Below, piece after piece: positions 22,589 through 36,268 of a stretch of 64,000 bases of DNA; position 1 is the stretch's first letter, and every line of letters starts with the position of its first letter. The notes under the pieces were generated by a model that was not told the origin of the DNA, did not search any database, and saw only the letters and a list, made by a program, of their open reading frames with translations. The DNA lies in the NCBI GenBank assembly GCA_009801085.1, contig VNWV01000006.1:1364001-1428000 (forward strand), read 5' to 3'. The stretch is from Lasiodiplodia sp. COLG20. Lineage: Eukaryota > Ascomycota > Dothideomycetes > Botryosphaeriales > Botryosphaeriaceae. The translations under genes and the position numbers were made by a program.

Positions 22589-25500
22589 ATGGCGGAGGTC
22601 AAGACCAACGGCGCGCAGGGTCTTGACCTGCTCGACCTGCGCAAGGACATCCTCTCCAGCTCGACCAAGCGCCGCGTCGCCAAACTACGGCTGGTGGAGC
22701 AGCAGCTACATGACAGCAGTGCGTCCGCCGAGCTCCCAATTCCCACCGCTCTGCTGACCGCGCCACAGCTATCGCCCCCAGCGACGCCAAGGGCGTCCTG
22801 CTCATCCTATTTGACACCTATCCGCTCTACATAGACCGCCCCTCGCGTCAAGCCGTGCACCAGTGCCTCCGCGCCGTCGCCGCGAGCCCAATCGCCGAGG
22901 AATTGGTCGGCGGCACTGCCAAATTCCTGCTCGCCGAGTCCGCCAAATCCAGCGTCGCCGCTGCCAATGTCTTTAGCCTCGTCGAATGGTGCTCCATACT
23001 GCTGCAGGAGTTCGGCGCTCGCGAGAACTTGTGGAAGAAGCATGGGCTCCAGGTCGTCGCTGCCGATGCTCTCTTGCTCGAGACGTGTCTGGGCTCCGCC
23101 AGCCGAGACGGCCTGAAGAACTCGGCGCTCGTTGTCACCCGCCGTGCGCTCCGCCGCGTCTTCAAGAACGAGTCCATTGGCAAGGATGCCATCCAGTCGG
23201 CCATAGCAGCATTGACCGCCAAGGGCAACGCTCCCACCGCACGCAATGCCGTCTTCTTGGGCGTCATTGCAGGCGTCTGTTCGAGGATACCCGCAACCGA
23301 GCCTGTGCTCGCGGAGAAGAAGAAAGACTATTACACCTACTACGTGCGAGAAATCATTGGCTCTAAGACGGTGCTGCCCAAGCACATCACCAACGGCCTG
23401 CATGACTTCTTCAGCGTGTTCACGACCCTTGAGGATTTGCAAAAGGAAATAATCCCGCCGGCCGAGAAAGCGCTGCTGAGGGCTCCCGAAGTCGTCTTGA
23501 ACGAGCTTCTGGCGCCCATGCTGCGCTCCCTCCCGCAGGGCCTGGACCTCTCCGAGGTGCTCCAGAAGAACCTGCTCAAACCCCTCCTCTCGAGCGTCAA
23601 GTCCACAAACGCCACCATTAGGGCGGGTTCCCTGTCCACCTTTGAGGCAATCGCTGCTCGCTCCGCCGACGATCAGATTCTTGACAAGGTCGCAGACGAG
23701 GTCCTGAATCCCCTGAAGCAAGGGAAGGTGACGGTGGCGGAACAGAAGACGATCCACGCACAGATGCTCATTGCTTTGAAGAGCTCCGAAGCCCTCGCCA
23801 AGAAGATCCCGGCCGGCCTTGGCCCCGTGGCGATCAAGGAACCCAACGAGGTGGCTGTGGGCGCGGAGACTCGCGCTATTTCCAAGCATCTGGCGTTTTC
23901 TCTTACCACTGGAGGCTCAGTTGAAGCTGCTGTCACCGATTCCTTTGTCAAGGGCCTTGGTGACAAGCGACTGCCCGTGCGAAGGCTCTGGGCCTTGCGC
24001 ATCGGTGAACTGCTCTGGACGCTTGATGAAGAGCAGGCTAGGCAGGCCGGCGTTGTTTCTTTTGTCCAAGCTGTCGTTCAGAAGCTCTTCGACTCGTGGC
24101 AAGAGGTAATCAAGAACCCTATTCCTGCCGTGCAAAGTGGTCTAGTCACAGTAGCCTACATTGCCACTGCCTTTGGCCTCTCCAAGTGGAACAAGGTCGA
24201 AGATGAGAAGATCAAAGCCGCGCTCACCAAGGCTTCCATCGTAAAGAATGTCATGATGGCGGAGCCCAAGCCCTCGTTCTTGCTGAACCACAGGGTGTAC
24301 TCCAAGCTTACCACAGAAGAGGATCTGGCTTGGGGTCTCCGTGCGCTAGCCTCTGTAACTGAGACAATTGCTGAAGGCAAAGAAGACCCGCCGGTTGAAG
24401 AGTCGTGGTCGCAAGCCTTTTTGTATTTCACGTCAGCTGCCGGAATCGCCCCCAGCGTGCGTCAGGAGGCGATACGGTCCCTCTCCAAGGCCTATGCTCG
24501 CTATCCCGCACGTATCGCGCACATCATCATCAATGGCCTCTGGCAATGGCGCCGAAACGTGGAATTGAATGAGAAGGACACCGCGGCGACCACGTCCAAG
24601 ACTGGCAACGACGAGCTCTACCTTGCCTTGCGCGCGATTTGCCTCACGCCTGAAGAGCAGAAGGCCCTCGAAGCAGCCGTTGACGACTCGACACTACGCT
24701 CGCAATTGATCAATCTGCTCGTGCTTGCGCGACCCCAGCTTCTGCCGCGGGTGTCTTGGATCGACACGTGTCTGAAGACTGGTGTCGATCCTGGTGAACT
24801 TGTCAAGAGCGAACTCGACCGCTGCATGGAAACCATCATCAACGCGACTAAGGTGAGCTACTCAAGATTCGCTTTCTACTCTCATTTACTGATTCCGATA
24901 CACAGGGGACCACTTCCATCCACACTCCTCTGGTGAGGCAAGCCGCTTACGCTGCCGGTGCTGATCTTGCCTTTGTCGCCCCCGAGGTCGCAATCCCTCG
25001 GCTTGTTGAACAGATCAAGCAAGATCTTGACCCCAAGCAACTCGAGAACATTGGACCCACTGAAGCAGCAATATTCCGCACTCCAGAAGGCACTCCTTTC
25101 ATCGATGTGCTTGCTAAGCAACAGGCTCGGGTTCCTTCCAAAGGCGACAAGGACTACGACACGTGGAAATGGGAGCAAGAACTGCGGGACCAGATCGCCT
25201 CGAAGAAGGGTGCGCAGAAGAAGCTCACTGCGGACGAGCAGGCCAAAGTCAGGGCCCAGTTGGAAAAGGAGTCCAAGATCCGCCAAGAAGTCTCCGTTGT
25301 TGAAGCCTCCCTCCAACGTGGTGTCGGTACGATCAAGGCGCTCGCAACCGGTCCGCCCACCGAGGCGAACTTGTGGCTTGGACCGGCTATTGATTCGATT
25401 TTGCAAGCCATGGATGCCGGTGCCGGTCTCGTCATTGCCGACGCTGCTACTTCTGCGTACATCTCCTGCGCGGAACGCATCTCGCCCAGGCTAGGCGTGC

Positions 25501-28500
25501 ACAGACCGTTCTTTGGAATCGCTACCTTGCGGGCCATGAATATGGCGTTCCTGCCGGACGGACTCGCTGATGAACCGCTCGGCGACCTCGTCACCAGGCT
25601 GCTCTACCGTTTGAGGTTCCTGAGCGAGCAGCGTCCACTCGACAGCATCTCGCTCATCTACATCCTCCCACTTGTCTTTTTGGTGCTTGAGAACGGTGCT
25701 ATTGACAGAGCAAATGAGGAAGAGGCCGATGAGCAGATCGTCCTTGCTCTAGAATTCATTTCCTTCCATACTGACGCATGCTCTGACAAAACCCTCCCCC
25801 GACGCAAGCTCTTCTCCATCCTCGTCAAGTCCATGCAGAAGTTTACACAGCACTTCAAGGTCGTCAAGGATTGCCTGATGGACCTGTGCAGAGGCATCGG
25901 ATCCGACTTGAATGCTGAGGAGACCCTGGCCGTCACGAAGGGTGCTATTGTGCCTCAAGTTTCGGTCAGAACCTCGGTCCTTCAAGCCATCGATGAGGAA
26001 GTGGATATCATCGACATTGACTTTTCAGAAGACATCTGGCTTGCATGCCACGACGACGTGCAAGAGAATGTTGACCTTGCGAGATCCATCTGGGAAGCGA
26101 ATGGCCTGGAACTCCCCGAAGATGCTGCCGTCAAAATGCTTCCCTACCTCGACTCTACCGACAAGCAGCTCCGCAGAGCTGCTGCACGCTCTCTCGCTGA
26201 ATGTGTCTCGGTCAAGCCGGACGTCTTCGAGAGCATTGTCAAGCAACTTCAAGATATCTACAAGGAGAGGGCGAAGCCGCGAGTACCTGAACGTGACAGG
26301 TATGGCATGCCCATCAAGAAGGATCTCACGGACCCATGGGAGGCGAGGAATGGTGTCGCTCTGGCGTTCCGCGAGCTTGCAAGCCAGTTCCGGGCCGACG
26401 ATTTGGTGCCATTTGTGTCCTTCATGATTCAAGAGGGCCCGCTTGGGGACAAGAGCGCAGCTGTTCGCGATGAGATGGTTGAAGCATCGGTGGCGATCAT
26501 CTCGCAGCGTGGACAGCTGAAGGTGGAGGAGCTTATGGGGCTCTTTGAACGCGCCCTCGAGGCGCCCGACCAGGGAAGCGAGGCTGCCGACTTGGTCAAC
26601 GAGGCCGTCATCATCCTTTACGGAGCTCTCGCTCGCCATCTTCCGTCGGGCGACGACCGTGTCCCCAAGGTCGTGCAGCGGCTCCTACAGACGCTCAGCA
26701 CCCCGTCCGAGACGGTTCAGTACGCAGTTGCCGAATGCCTTCCCCCGCTTGTGCGTGCCTCGGACGACAAGGTTTCCGACTACGTCCAGCACGTCATGGA
26801 CGAACTCCTCCAGTCGAAGAAGTACGCATCCCGTAGAGGCGCGGCATACGGCCTGGCTGGCATCGTCCGTGGCAAAGGTCTCATCCTTCTTCACGAGAAG
26901 CGCATCTTGTCTACGCTCAAGGGTGCGGCTGAGAACAAGAAGGACCAGAACGCAAGGCAAGGCGCTTTCTTGGCTTACGAGCTGCTTGCTCTCGTCCTCG
27001 GTCGCATCTTCGAACCCTACGTCATCCAGACTGTGCCACAGCTTCTCGCTGGGTTCGGTGACGCTAGCGCAGACGTCCGAGAGGCGTGCCTGGACGCAGC
27101 CAAGACGTGCTTCGCCAACCTGAGCTCTTATGGTGTTAAGCAGATCCTCCCGACTCTGCTCGAAGGATTGGACGAGCAACAATGGCGTAGCAAGAAGGGT
27201 GCGTGCGACTCTCTGGGTGCCATGGCCTACCTGGACCCGCAGCAGCTCGCCATCAGCCTCCCCGAAATCATCCCGCCTCTGACCACCGTCCTCAACGATT
27301 CTCACAAGGAGGTCAGGGCCTCAGCAAAGCGTTCTCTGCAGCGGTTCGGAGAAGTCATTAGCAACCCCGAGATCAAGAGTGTTGTGGACATCCTCCTCAA
27401 GGCTCTCAGCGACCCCACCAAGTACACGGACGAGGCTCTCGAGTCGCTCATCAAGGTCAACTTCGTGCACTACCTCGATGCGCCATCGCTCGCGCTCGTG
27501 GTCCGCATCCTTGAGCGTGGTCTAGGTGACAGGTCTGCCACCAAGCGCAAAGCTGCCCAGATCATCGGCAGTCTGGCTCACCTTACGGAGCGGAAGGACC
27601 TCATCTCTCACCTGCCAATTCTGGTCGCCGGTCTGCGCGAGGCAATCGTCGACCCCGTCCCCACGACGCGTGCCACGGCGTCGAAAGCGCTTGGATCCAC
27701 CGTGGAGAAGCTCGGCGAGGATGCTCTCCCCGACCTCATTCCCAGCCTCATGGCCACTCTCAAGTCCGACACAGGCGCTGGCGACAGACTCGGATCCGCA
27801 CAGGCACTCAGCGAGGTGCTTGCCGGTCTCGGAACGAGCCGTCTCGAGGAGACTCTGCCGTCTATCCTCCAAAACGTTACCAGCTCCAAGCCCTCTGTCC
27901 GCGAAGGCTTCATGTCGCTGTTCATCTTCTTGCCGGCATGCTTCGGCAACAGCTTTTCGAACTACCTTCAGAAGATCATTCCGCCGATCCTCGGTGGTCT
28001 TGCCGACGACATCGAGTCGATCCGCGAAACGGCCCTCCGCGCTGGCCGCCTGCTCGTCAAGAACTTTGCCACTCGCGCCATTGACCTGCTGCTTCCCGAG
28101 CTCGAGCGCGGTCTTGCCGACGACAGCTACCGCATCCGTCTCAGCTCCGTTGAGCTTGTTGGAGACTTGCTCTTCAACCTCACGGGCATCAGCGGCAAGA
28201 CGGAGCAGGATGAAGACGAGGAGGGCGCCAGAGAGGCAGGCCAGTCGCTGCTCGAAGTGCTCGGCGAGGAGAGGCGCAACAGAGTCCTCTCGTCCCTCTA
28301 CATCTGCCGTTGCGACACGTCAGGTCTCGTCCGCACGGCCGCCATTCAAGTCTGGAAGGCCCTGGTCGCCTCTCCACGCACGCTTCGCGAGCTCATCCCC
28401 ACGCTCACCCAGCTCATCATCCGCCGTCTCGCAAGCTCCAACATGGAGCAAAAGGTCATTGCCAGCAACGCTCTCGGCGAGCTTATCCGCAAGGCCGGCG

Positions 28501-30794
28501 AGGGAGTGCTCGCCACGCTCTTGCCTACGCTCGAAGAAGGCCTCCAGACCTCAACCGACACGGACGCCAAGCAAGGTATCTGCATCGCCCTGCGCGAGCT
28601 CATTGCTTCTGCCGCGCCCGAGGCTCTCGAGGAGTACGAGAAGACGCTCATCTCCGTGGTGCGTACGGCACTGGTCGACCCTGACGATGACGTCCGTGAA
28701 GCCGCAGCCGAGGCGTTCGATGCTCTGCAGAAGATCCTCGGCAAGAAGGCCGTCGATCAGGTTCTTCCCTTCCTACTCAACCTTCTCCGCTCCGAGGAGG
28801 ATGCTCAGAACGCTTTGTCCGCTCTCCTCACCCTCCTCACCGAGCAGACGAGGAGCAACATCATCCTCCCGAACCTGCTGCCTACGCTCATTGCTTCGCC
28901 TATTTCCGCCTTCAATGCTCGTGCCATTGCATCTCTCGCCGAGGTGGCCAGCTCGGCCATGACTCGCAAGTTGCCGCACATCCTCAATGCTCTCATGGAC
29001 AACATGGTCAGCACAAAGGACGACGAGTTGCGGAAGGAACTCGACTCTGCCTTCGACACAGTCTTGGTGTCGGTGGATGAGTATGACGGCCTCACCACCG
29101 TCATGAGCGTGATGCTGGCGCTCGTCAAGCACGATGACCACCACAGGCGTCGCGCAGCCGACCTTCACCTGGCCAAGTTCTTCCAGGCCGCCGATCTCGA
29201 CATGTCCCGCTACTATCCCGACCTCATCCGGGCGCTGCTCGTGTCTTTCAACGACAGCGATGCCGAGGTCGTCAAGGCGGCTTGGGCGGCGTTGAGCGCC
29301 CTGACGGGCCGCCTGCGCAAGGAGGAGATGGAGTCCTTGGTCATATCCACCCGCCAGGTCCTGCAGTCCGTCGGCGTGGCAGGCTCGAACCTGCCCGGAT
29401 TCAACTTGCCCAAGGGCATCAACGCCATTCTGCCGATTTTCCTGCAGGGTCTCATGAACGGCTCGGCCGAACAGCGGACCCAGGCAGCTCTTGCCATCTC
29501 GGACATTATCGACCGCACGAGCGCCGAGTCTCTGCGCCCGTCTGTCACGCAAATCACCGGTCCTTTGATTCGTGTCGTTTCGGAGCGTTCGGTGGAAGTC
29601 AAGGGTAAGTTTTCTAATCCTCTGCCATTCATCATTTAGTCCACTTTTAACCACCTAGGTATAGCTGCCATTCTCTACACTCTCAACAACCTGCTCGAGA
29701 AGATCCCGACCTTCCTCAAGCCCTTCTTGCCGCAACTGCAGAGGACCTTCGCCAAGTCGTTGGCCGACACTTCGAGCGAGATCCTCCGGATCCGCGCTGC
29801 CAAGGCCCTTGGAACTCTCATCACGCTGACGCCACGTATCGATCCGCTCATTGCGGAGCTCGTCACTGGTTCCAAGACGTCAGACCATGGCGTCAGGACG
29901 GCAATGCTCAAGGCTCTTTACGAAGTCGTCAGCAAGGCGGGTGGCAGCATGAGCGAGGCTTCGCGCAACTCGATCCTCGGCCTGATCGATGCAGATATTG
30001 ACGAGGCGGACGATGCTATGTCGATTCAGAACGCGCGCCTGCTGGGAGCATTGATCAAGAACTTGCCCGCCGAGACGGCGGACAGCCTGATCAAGAACCG
30101 GGTGCTAACGTCTTCGTACAACAAGTCGTCGGTGCTGGCGCTCAACTCGATCTTGCTCGAGTCTCCCGACACGCTCACCGAGTCGCGCAGCGAGGATACG
30201 GTCGCGACGATTGCGAACGGAATCACTCATGCCAATGCCATGGTCGCGGACAACTGCGTGCTGGCCGCAGGCAAGTTCTTGCTCACCGAGTCGAGCAACA
30301 AGTCGTTCGATGCCACCAAAACCATCTTCGAGTCGCTGGCACAAGTCATCCCGCCGGGCAATGCGGTCGACACGCGACGCCTGTCGCTGGTGGTCATCCG
30401 CACGGTCAGCCGGCACCACAACGACCTGGTCAGGCCGCACCTTGCGCTCCTGGCGCAGCCCATCTTCGCCAGCGTCAGGGACATGATCATCCCTGTCAAG
30501 CTGGCGGCCGAGGCGGCATTCTTGGCCATTTTCGACGTGGTCACGGAGGAGAATGCCGTGTTCGAGAAGTACATGGCAGGCCCTGGAGCGTCGCTGGGCC
30601 CTGGCCCCAAGAGGAGCATGCAGGACTACTTCAAGCGCGTTGCGACGAGGCTGGCGGCACAGGCTAGGGAGAGAAAGGAGGCAGAGGGCGGACAGGGTGG
30701 ATTGGGCTTGAGCAGCGACGAGGTCGAGGACGAGCGCGAAGTGTGGTCGGTGGGCAAGGTGGATCTGGGTGAAGGGGGCCTTGGGGACGAGTAA
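22589..30794 (+). CDS. GCN1: GCN1, ribosome-associated activator of the Gcn2 kinase
   Basis: Exons 22589-22718, 22769-24852, 24906-29604 and 29659-30794 give 2682 aa, close to the yeast protein (2672). It is a giant HEAT-repeat solenoid. With Gcn20 it binds translating or collided ribosomes and passes the uncharged-tRNA signal to Gcn2, which phosphorylates eIF2alpha. Recognisable stretches include MDELLQSKKYASRRGAAYGL and LLEGLDEQQWRSKKGACDSLG in the eEF3-like middle region, and KGAAENKK. The RWD-binding HEAT block follows (SLYICRCDTSGLVRTAAIQVWK). The C-terminus is acidic. All three introns are short (50-54 nt) and all phases add up. Large open frames on the opposite strand and in other frames (to 478 codons) are codon-bias shadows. 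Confidence 0.97.
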
Positions 30795-31251
30795 GTATGC
30801 AGGTAGCATTTCGTGTAGAGTATGCAGCGGGCAGGCTCGCGACGCAAAAAGCAAAAACAATATATGGTGATTTCTGTCATGGAAATGCGCGTAGTGAAGC
30901 CGGGGTGCAGTGGCACGGTAAGGTAGGCGGCTTGGGCTGGGGCTCCGCGCGCAGGGAGCTCCAGCGCAGCTTAATTCGACATCACCTCCGAACCCGCCGC
31001 CGCACGCGTGCCCTTTCATCAGCTCCACGACGCGCCGCCATCGACTGCGACCGCGAAATCATCGGATCCGCGCTTGCCATCGCCCGCGCTGGCTGCGAAC
31101 CCCCCCGCGCGCCCTCGTCCGAGGGACTGACGCCCATCGTCCAGCGTCCAGCGTGGATGCGCGGCCGTCCACACCACCGAGCCGCTGCCGCCCCCCGCGC
31201 CCAGTAACCCCGATTCGATCCACCGCATCACCCCTCCACCCAGCCTGCACC
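30795..31251. other. Intergenic region, promoter of the Hfi1-like gene
   Basis: 457 bp between GCN1 and the SAGA subunit gene, both on the plus strand. The part nearest the downstream start is GC-rich and C-rich. No element was recognised beyond that. Confidence 0.4.
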
Positions 31252-32836
31252 ATGGCGAGCATGACGCGCTCCGACTCGGCCGCCGAGGCGTCGTCGACAT
31301 TGCCCATCGTCAATGGGGCGTCGGCCTCGGCGTCCTCCGCGCCTGGCGCATCGCTCACGCCGCTCAAGCCCGGCAGCAACCCAAGGCAGAACGCCCCGCG
31401 CATAGACATCGAGCCGCTGTATACCGCGCTGAAGGCCCAGATTGGCGAGCACTGGGCAGCATATAAGGAGGCTATATCTTTGTTCGTGCTAGGTGAGTTA
31501 GTGTTCGCCGCTGCTTTTGCAGGAGACCTGCCGCTCTGCATGCTCCTACTCACGTGTTATTTCCTTTCTACCGATGCCTTCTCCCGTATCTGGCCCGTCT
31601 GGATTTGCTGACGAGTTCGTGGTGCGGAATCACAGGCCGGCTCAACCAGCAGGAGCTTGGACGGCGCATAGACTGGTTCATTGCCATAGACGCGGCGCGC
31701 GAGCACCAGCACAATCAGCTCGTCGCTGCCATCTATGCAAACACAACGCGCGATCCTCCCGAGCCCGGCGTCGCCAGCTGGGTTAGCGCGAACGACAAGC
31801 CCAGTGCCACGAGCAAGCCGAGCAGCGGCGACGCGGCCGAGCTGCGACTCAAGACCGAGGTCAAGGAGCTGCAGGGGCGCGAAAGGAAACGCCTCAAGGC
31901 GATACCCGATGTGAGTTGCCGGACTGCCTAAGGACTGTGGGGGGAGCTGTGTGCGCTGACCAGATTTACGGACCCTCCACCAGGACCCCACGGATTATTT
32001 CAGCAAGGAGTTGCAGGAGTACCACGCCGCAAAGCAAATATCGCTGCCAGATCCCGGAACCGCATCCGCTGCTGGTTTCAGCAAAACCAGTCCGTCCCCT
32101 CCCGCAACTTTGCTATCATCGATCCTCGCTAACTAGTACAGACTGGGACCTCGAAATTCGGAAGCGCTATGCCCAACCACTCTGCACCGAGACGTTCGAG
32201 TTTCCAGACACGCCGGCCATCGAGGCACGTATGACGCCCATATGTTACGAAGAGGGAATCGCGTCCGGCGCGTCGCCAGACGCAGCCGCTTTCATGAACG
32301 TTGCGACGGAGACGTTCATCAAGGAAGTGCTCTCGAATATTCTCGGCCGCGTGCGCAGCAACGGAGACGATTACATCAAGACAGCGGCGTACAGGAAGCA
32401 ATTACAACGCGAGGAGGAGATGTGGTTGCAGGGCGAAGTCCAACGCAACCCCTCCGGCCTGCTCCCGATCGAGGTCGAGGAAAGCAAGAACAGGAAGCCC
32501 CTCAACCTAGGCGATTTGCGCATCGCCATCGAACTCGGCGACAGCTATCTGGGACAGGTTCCCCTCATCACGGCCGGTGTTATGAATTCCCGCTATTACG
32601 ATGGCGAGAGCTACGAAGCAGAAAAAATGGACGTCGACGACTTTGGCACATCGACAAACAGCGCCGTGACGGCCGCCCGCCTGGCAAACGGAACCACCAT
32701 AAATGGCGTGAACGGCGTTCATCACGATCCAGACGAGATGATGATTGATGACGACTGGGGCTGGCAGGGCGCATCGGCGAAGGATCGCGAGGCGGTCAAC
32801 TCCGTGCTCGATGATATATTGGCCATCGGTCAATAA
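31252..32836 (+). CDS. HFI1: SAGA complex subunit Hfi1/Ada1 (TADA1 family)
   Basis: Exons 31252-31492, 31636-31910, 31984-32074 and 32142-32836 give 433 aa. The family core is RIDIEPLYTALKAQIGEHWAAYKEAIS then FVLG joined by splicing to RLNQQELGRRIDWF (residues about 45-100). Later come EIRKRYAQPLCTETFEFPDT and the histone-fold-like region with NVATETFIKEVLSNIL. Hfi1 is a structural subunit of the SAGA coactivator, where its histone fold pairs with Taf12 in the core module. The C-terminus is acidic with DEMMIDDDWGW. Introns are 143, 73 and 67 nt with canonical borders. The third junction (A-A-D-W) was chosen by phase. Confidence 0.9.
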
Positions 32837-35656
32837 CCAGGGTTTTTGAAGAGCGCCGCCGAAGAACAATAACGAGGGGAATGAAACAACCAGCGCGGGA
32901 GGACCCGCAGGAGCACGCCTGTTGTACTACTATCACTTTCACATTGCTGCGCTTCATTCCGACCGGACTTCTTTTGTGGATGATATCCGGGCACCTGGGA
33001 TTCTCAAAACTCTTTTTTTTTTCGACTCGACACATATTTCTTCTCCCCATAGACGGCGTGCGCACGCACGCCCTCCCCTCAGCGTTTCTTTTTGGCTTTT
33101 CTTTTGATGTGCATTATCTCCCCTTTGAGCTCCTTTTTATTTTTCGCCATCACGCGCGAGCTGGGCCGGGCTATTTCCCCTTCCGTTCCTTTCATTTCGC
33201 TCCTGGCATTTTCTGGAATGCATGAATGGGCGTTCTTCTTTGCTTGTTAACATCATACACAACTTGCACTGCTCTCACACACAAAATCATTCGTACTAGG
33301 TGGGCGGCGGCAGCAAGTGGTGTCTTATGGTTGCTAGGAACTTGATTAATCGTTTTTTTTTTTTTGGACGTGAGAGAGAGGGAGGGCGCAGATGGCTTAG
33401 TAAATGGGGGATCTCCTGGGCTTTGGGTTGGATAAATGGCGTTGTGCGTGTGTGTTTTGGACTGAGGATGCAAGAAAATGAATACACTTCGACTGAATAC
33501 GGGAGTTGGAGAGAGGAAAGAAGAGGAGGAGGAGGCGCGGGGTGGAGTAGTGGCGCAAGCCAGCTGGTTCGAAGAGCGCACAGCCAGGGGAGGGGAGGAT
33601 AGCAAGGCGAGCGTGCTGGTGTGACTAGTAGTCCGTTTTCCCTAATTCTGATACCCAAATGGAAAGAGAAGAAAAAGACTATCACAAAAACAAACATCTT
33701 TCTGCTCGATGCGAAATGTGAAGGATCATAAAGAATTCTTGCAGTAGATGCAAACAGGCGCGCATCTGCTTGAGGCATTTTCAGCACCTGTTTAGCCGGA
33801 TCTCGCACTCCGTGGTTTCATGTTAAACCCCGCCTAATCAATCAACATAAGAATATAAGCATTGCAATATTTGGCAAAGAAAGTCGATAGGGGAGATGAA
33901 CCTTAGTTTGTTACTTTTTTCTTTCAAGAAGAAAAAAATACCCTTTAAACTTTTAGTGTACTTTCAACCACCTGGGTTATCTTGCTGCCATTTCTCGTTA
34001 GAGTTAGGCTTTACGGCACAATTTTTCGACCTTGGTTTCTCACTAGTCTAGAACCTTACATTTGCACCGTTTTGTCCCGGAGAGAGACCATTTGTTCCAG
34101 CCAATATCCTTCTTACACCCCGCCGGAAACGGACTAGTATGCACTCACTGTATCCAACGACAAATGCTGAGCCGAGCTGGCTCTTTTTCTTCCAAACAGC
34201 TTTACTATGATATCTGCCTCGTGACAAGTAGCGCCTATTAGAAAAGTGTGATTGACATTTTCTAGTATTTGTCAGCCTGAAATATTAAAGATCTCGCTCC
34301 TTTACAGCATCTTGGATCTAGGAAATCGAGACGACGCATAAATACCGAATTCCGAGATTGAAAGCCAGTTTCATTGCACCTTGGAGGGCGCTTAGAACCT
34401 ACTGGCGAGAGATCCTTAGTAGGAAAATTTCCAGTAAGGTTGGTGTTACGCGCAAGTCCGCTTCCTCTCTACAGATGTATGCAATATTCGCGTAGACAAC
34501 ATTTATGCTACAAAACCTCACCAGAAAGAGATTTGCTCTTAGGCTAGGAAATATTCCTCTATCGAGACTTCTCCCTCGGTCTGGACAAGAGCTGGACCAG
34601 CTCAGCAGCGCCATGCCTCATCCTTCGTATACCTCATTAATCCACAATCGAGCCTTGCATGAAATCGGGCGTTTCTGCTGACTTGTCTTGGATTCTTTTT
34701 TTTTCTTTCTTTTCGGCTTCCGCGGCTACGAGCGGGATGGATCGAGCAACTCACGCCACTTACTTCAATGCATTCAAGTGCGTGTTACCATTCCAATCAT
34801 GTGGCACTTGGAAGAATATATTAGAGTAGGTGCATCGGTGGTATGTACCACTTTGTTTGACCGACATGTAAGCAAATGCATCCCCATAAAAAGCGGACAT
34901 TTTCTATTTGGCAGAGAAAGCTGACTATATAGATGTCCCCGACGAGAATGCTTGGTCTAGTGACGAGAGCAAATCGGAAGGCATCCAAGTTGGACGTAAC
35001 AAGGGCATTTTACGTCAACTTACTTGGCGTTTTTATTTCCGTTGACGAAATCAGGCCAGAGGTACGTAGCCGAAGCTGACGCTTTCCTTTTGCGGGTAAG
35101 CGAGTATCACGCATGCTGACGAGGCGGTTGAGCTGTATTAACAGCAAGGATACAGGGGGAGTGTGGGGGAAACCGACATTGAGCCGTTTGTTCGGTGGCG
35201 TGGAAACCAATGAGGCAATGCAATGCCAAAATCTTACAGGCCCCAGCCGCATGCTTTCCCGCCAGTGAAGTCTTCCCAACAATGCTTTTCGAATCGTGCG
35301 GGGAAATGCTAGCCGGATCTAGTAGTCGGAGTTTTCTTTTCCTTGTCCACATGCGTCCTGTGAAGAGTATTGACTGCAAGCCCTGTGAAACGTGGTCGTT
35401 CCTGAAGGACAGGAACGTCTGTAGGAACCAATTGGAAAAACTAGCCGTACCATGGTTATACAGGGACGTGATCACTCAGCTACTTCAGCTTCATAGGAAC
35501 TTCCCGAGAAGCGGGATGAGGGGCTATGCGGAGGACCGGTGCGGCTGAGCCCAAGAGGAGTCGGTACAAAGGTATAAAAGAGAGGACTGGACTGGTACGA
35601 GACAGCATCAGAAAGCACAAACGATCCAGCCCTAACAGCTTCTTCCCTCTATCACA
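32837..35656. other. Gene-poor stretch with homopolymer runs
   Basis: 2.8 kb without a recognisable gene. It holds T-runs near 33010-33020 and 33353-33365, a CT/GA-rich tract around 33370-33550, and an A+T-rich part from about 33820 to 35000. No transposase, reverse transcriptase or tRNA was seen. The right end carries the promoter of the lipocalin-like gene. Confidence 0.5.
35573..35580 (+). promoter_or_regulatory. TATA box of the lipocalin-like gene
   Basis: A perfect TATAAAAG lies 77 nt before the start codon at 35657. No comparably placed TATA box was noticed before the other genes here. Canonical TATA boxes in fungi often mark regulated or stress-responsive genes. Confidence 0.65.
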
Positions 35657-36268
35657 ATGTCTGTCGCAAAAGCATTCAACTGCTTCGTTGGAGCATGGGG
35701 ATTCATCAATGCTACCGCTGTGTAAGCAGAACCCTTCACTACTCATTACCTCAAGCAACCACCCATAGCTGACGGCGACAGCAACACCACCACCGGAGCA
35801 ATCATTCCGGAATGGCATGGACCCTACCCCAGCGGCATGTCCGTCTACGACCCGTCGGGCTACAACACCTTCATCATCACGGCCAACGACACGACCGAGC
35901 CCGAGCGGCGGCCGAAGACGGTGAGCCTGCCCGCGAAGCCTGGCGACCCGGTGCAGACGTGGGCGACGATTGCGCAGCACAGCCTGGCGGTCGGCGGGCC
36001 CTTCTACATCGTCAACGCCACCGACGGGAATGACCATCACGATTACGACCGCAACAGCAACAAGAAGAACGGCCCCTCGGGATACGTACGTGAGAAGTCC
36101 ATCACGTCGACGCTGCCGGCCTGGGTTGGCATCGAGCTGCTGAACGAGTTCGACTTCTACGACAACTGCAACACGCACGTGCTGCGGTCGAACCCTACGC
36201 CGGGCATAGAGCAGATCGTGTGGTTCTACAGGCGCCCGGATAACTCCAAGGGTCAAGTGAAGGCATGA
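35657..36268 (+). CDS. Small lipocalin-like (Lipocalin_5-type) protein
   Basis: Exons 35657-35721 and 35782-36268 give 183 aa. The N-terminus has F-V-G-A-W-G-F (residues 11-17), matching the F/L-x-G-x-W signature of the lipocalin-like family. It is followed by the usual spacing to PSGMSVYDPSGYNTFII, the second strand (typical form: G-x-L-x-Y-x-x-D-G-Y). The rest is beta-rich with AHS-type hydrophilic turns and NEFDFYDNC, and ends in WFYRRPDNSKGQVKA. Fungal relatives are small proteins that bind or isomerise hydrophobic compounds and often sit near secondary-metabolite genes; no such cluster is seen here. There is no convincing signal peptide. The assignment rests on the N-terminal motif, so treat the function as unknown. 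It stands alone in about 6.7 kb of otherwise gene-free DNA. Confidence 0.6.

Noticed and set aside
22807..23889. 360-codon open frame on the minus strand opposite GCN1
   Set aside because: It lies wholly antisense to conserved GCN1 exon 2 and shows no domain. Long antisense frames are expected from the strong third-position GC bias.
27526..28962. 478-codon open frame in another frame of GCN1
   Set aside because: Ser/Arg-rich frame-shifted reading of the HEAT repeats; a codon-bias shadow.
28773..29654. 293-codon antisense open frame in GCN1
   Set aside because: The opposite strand is a well-conserved HEAT-repeat coding region; no domain in the antisense reading.
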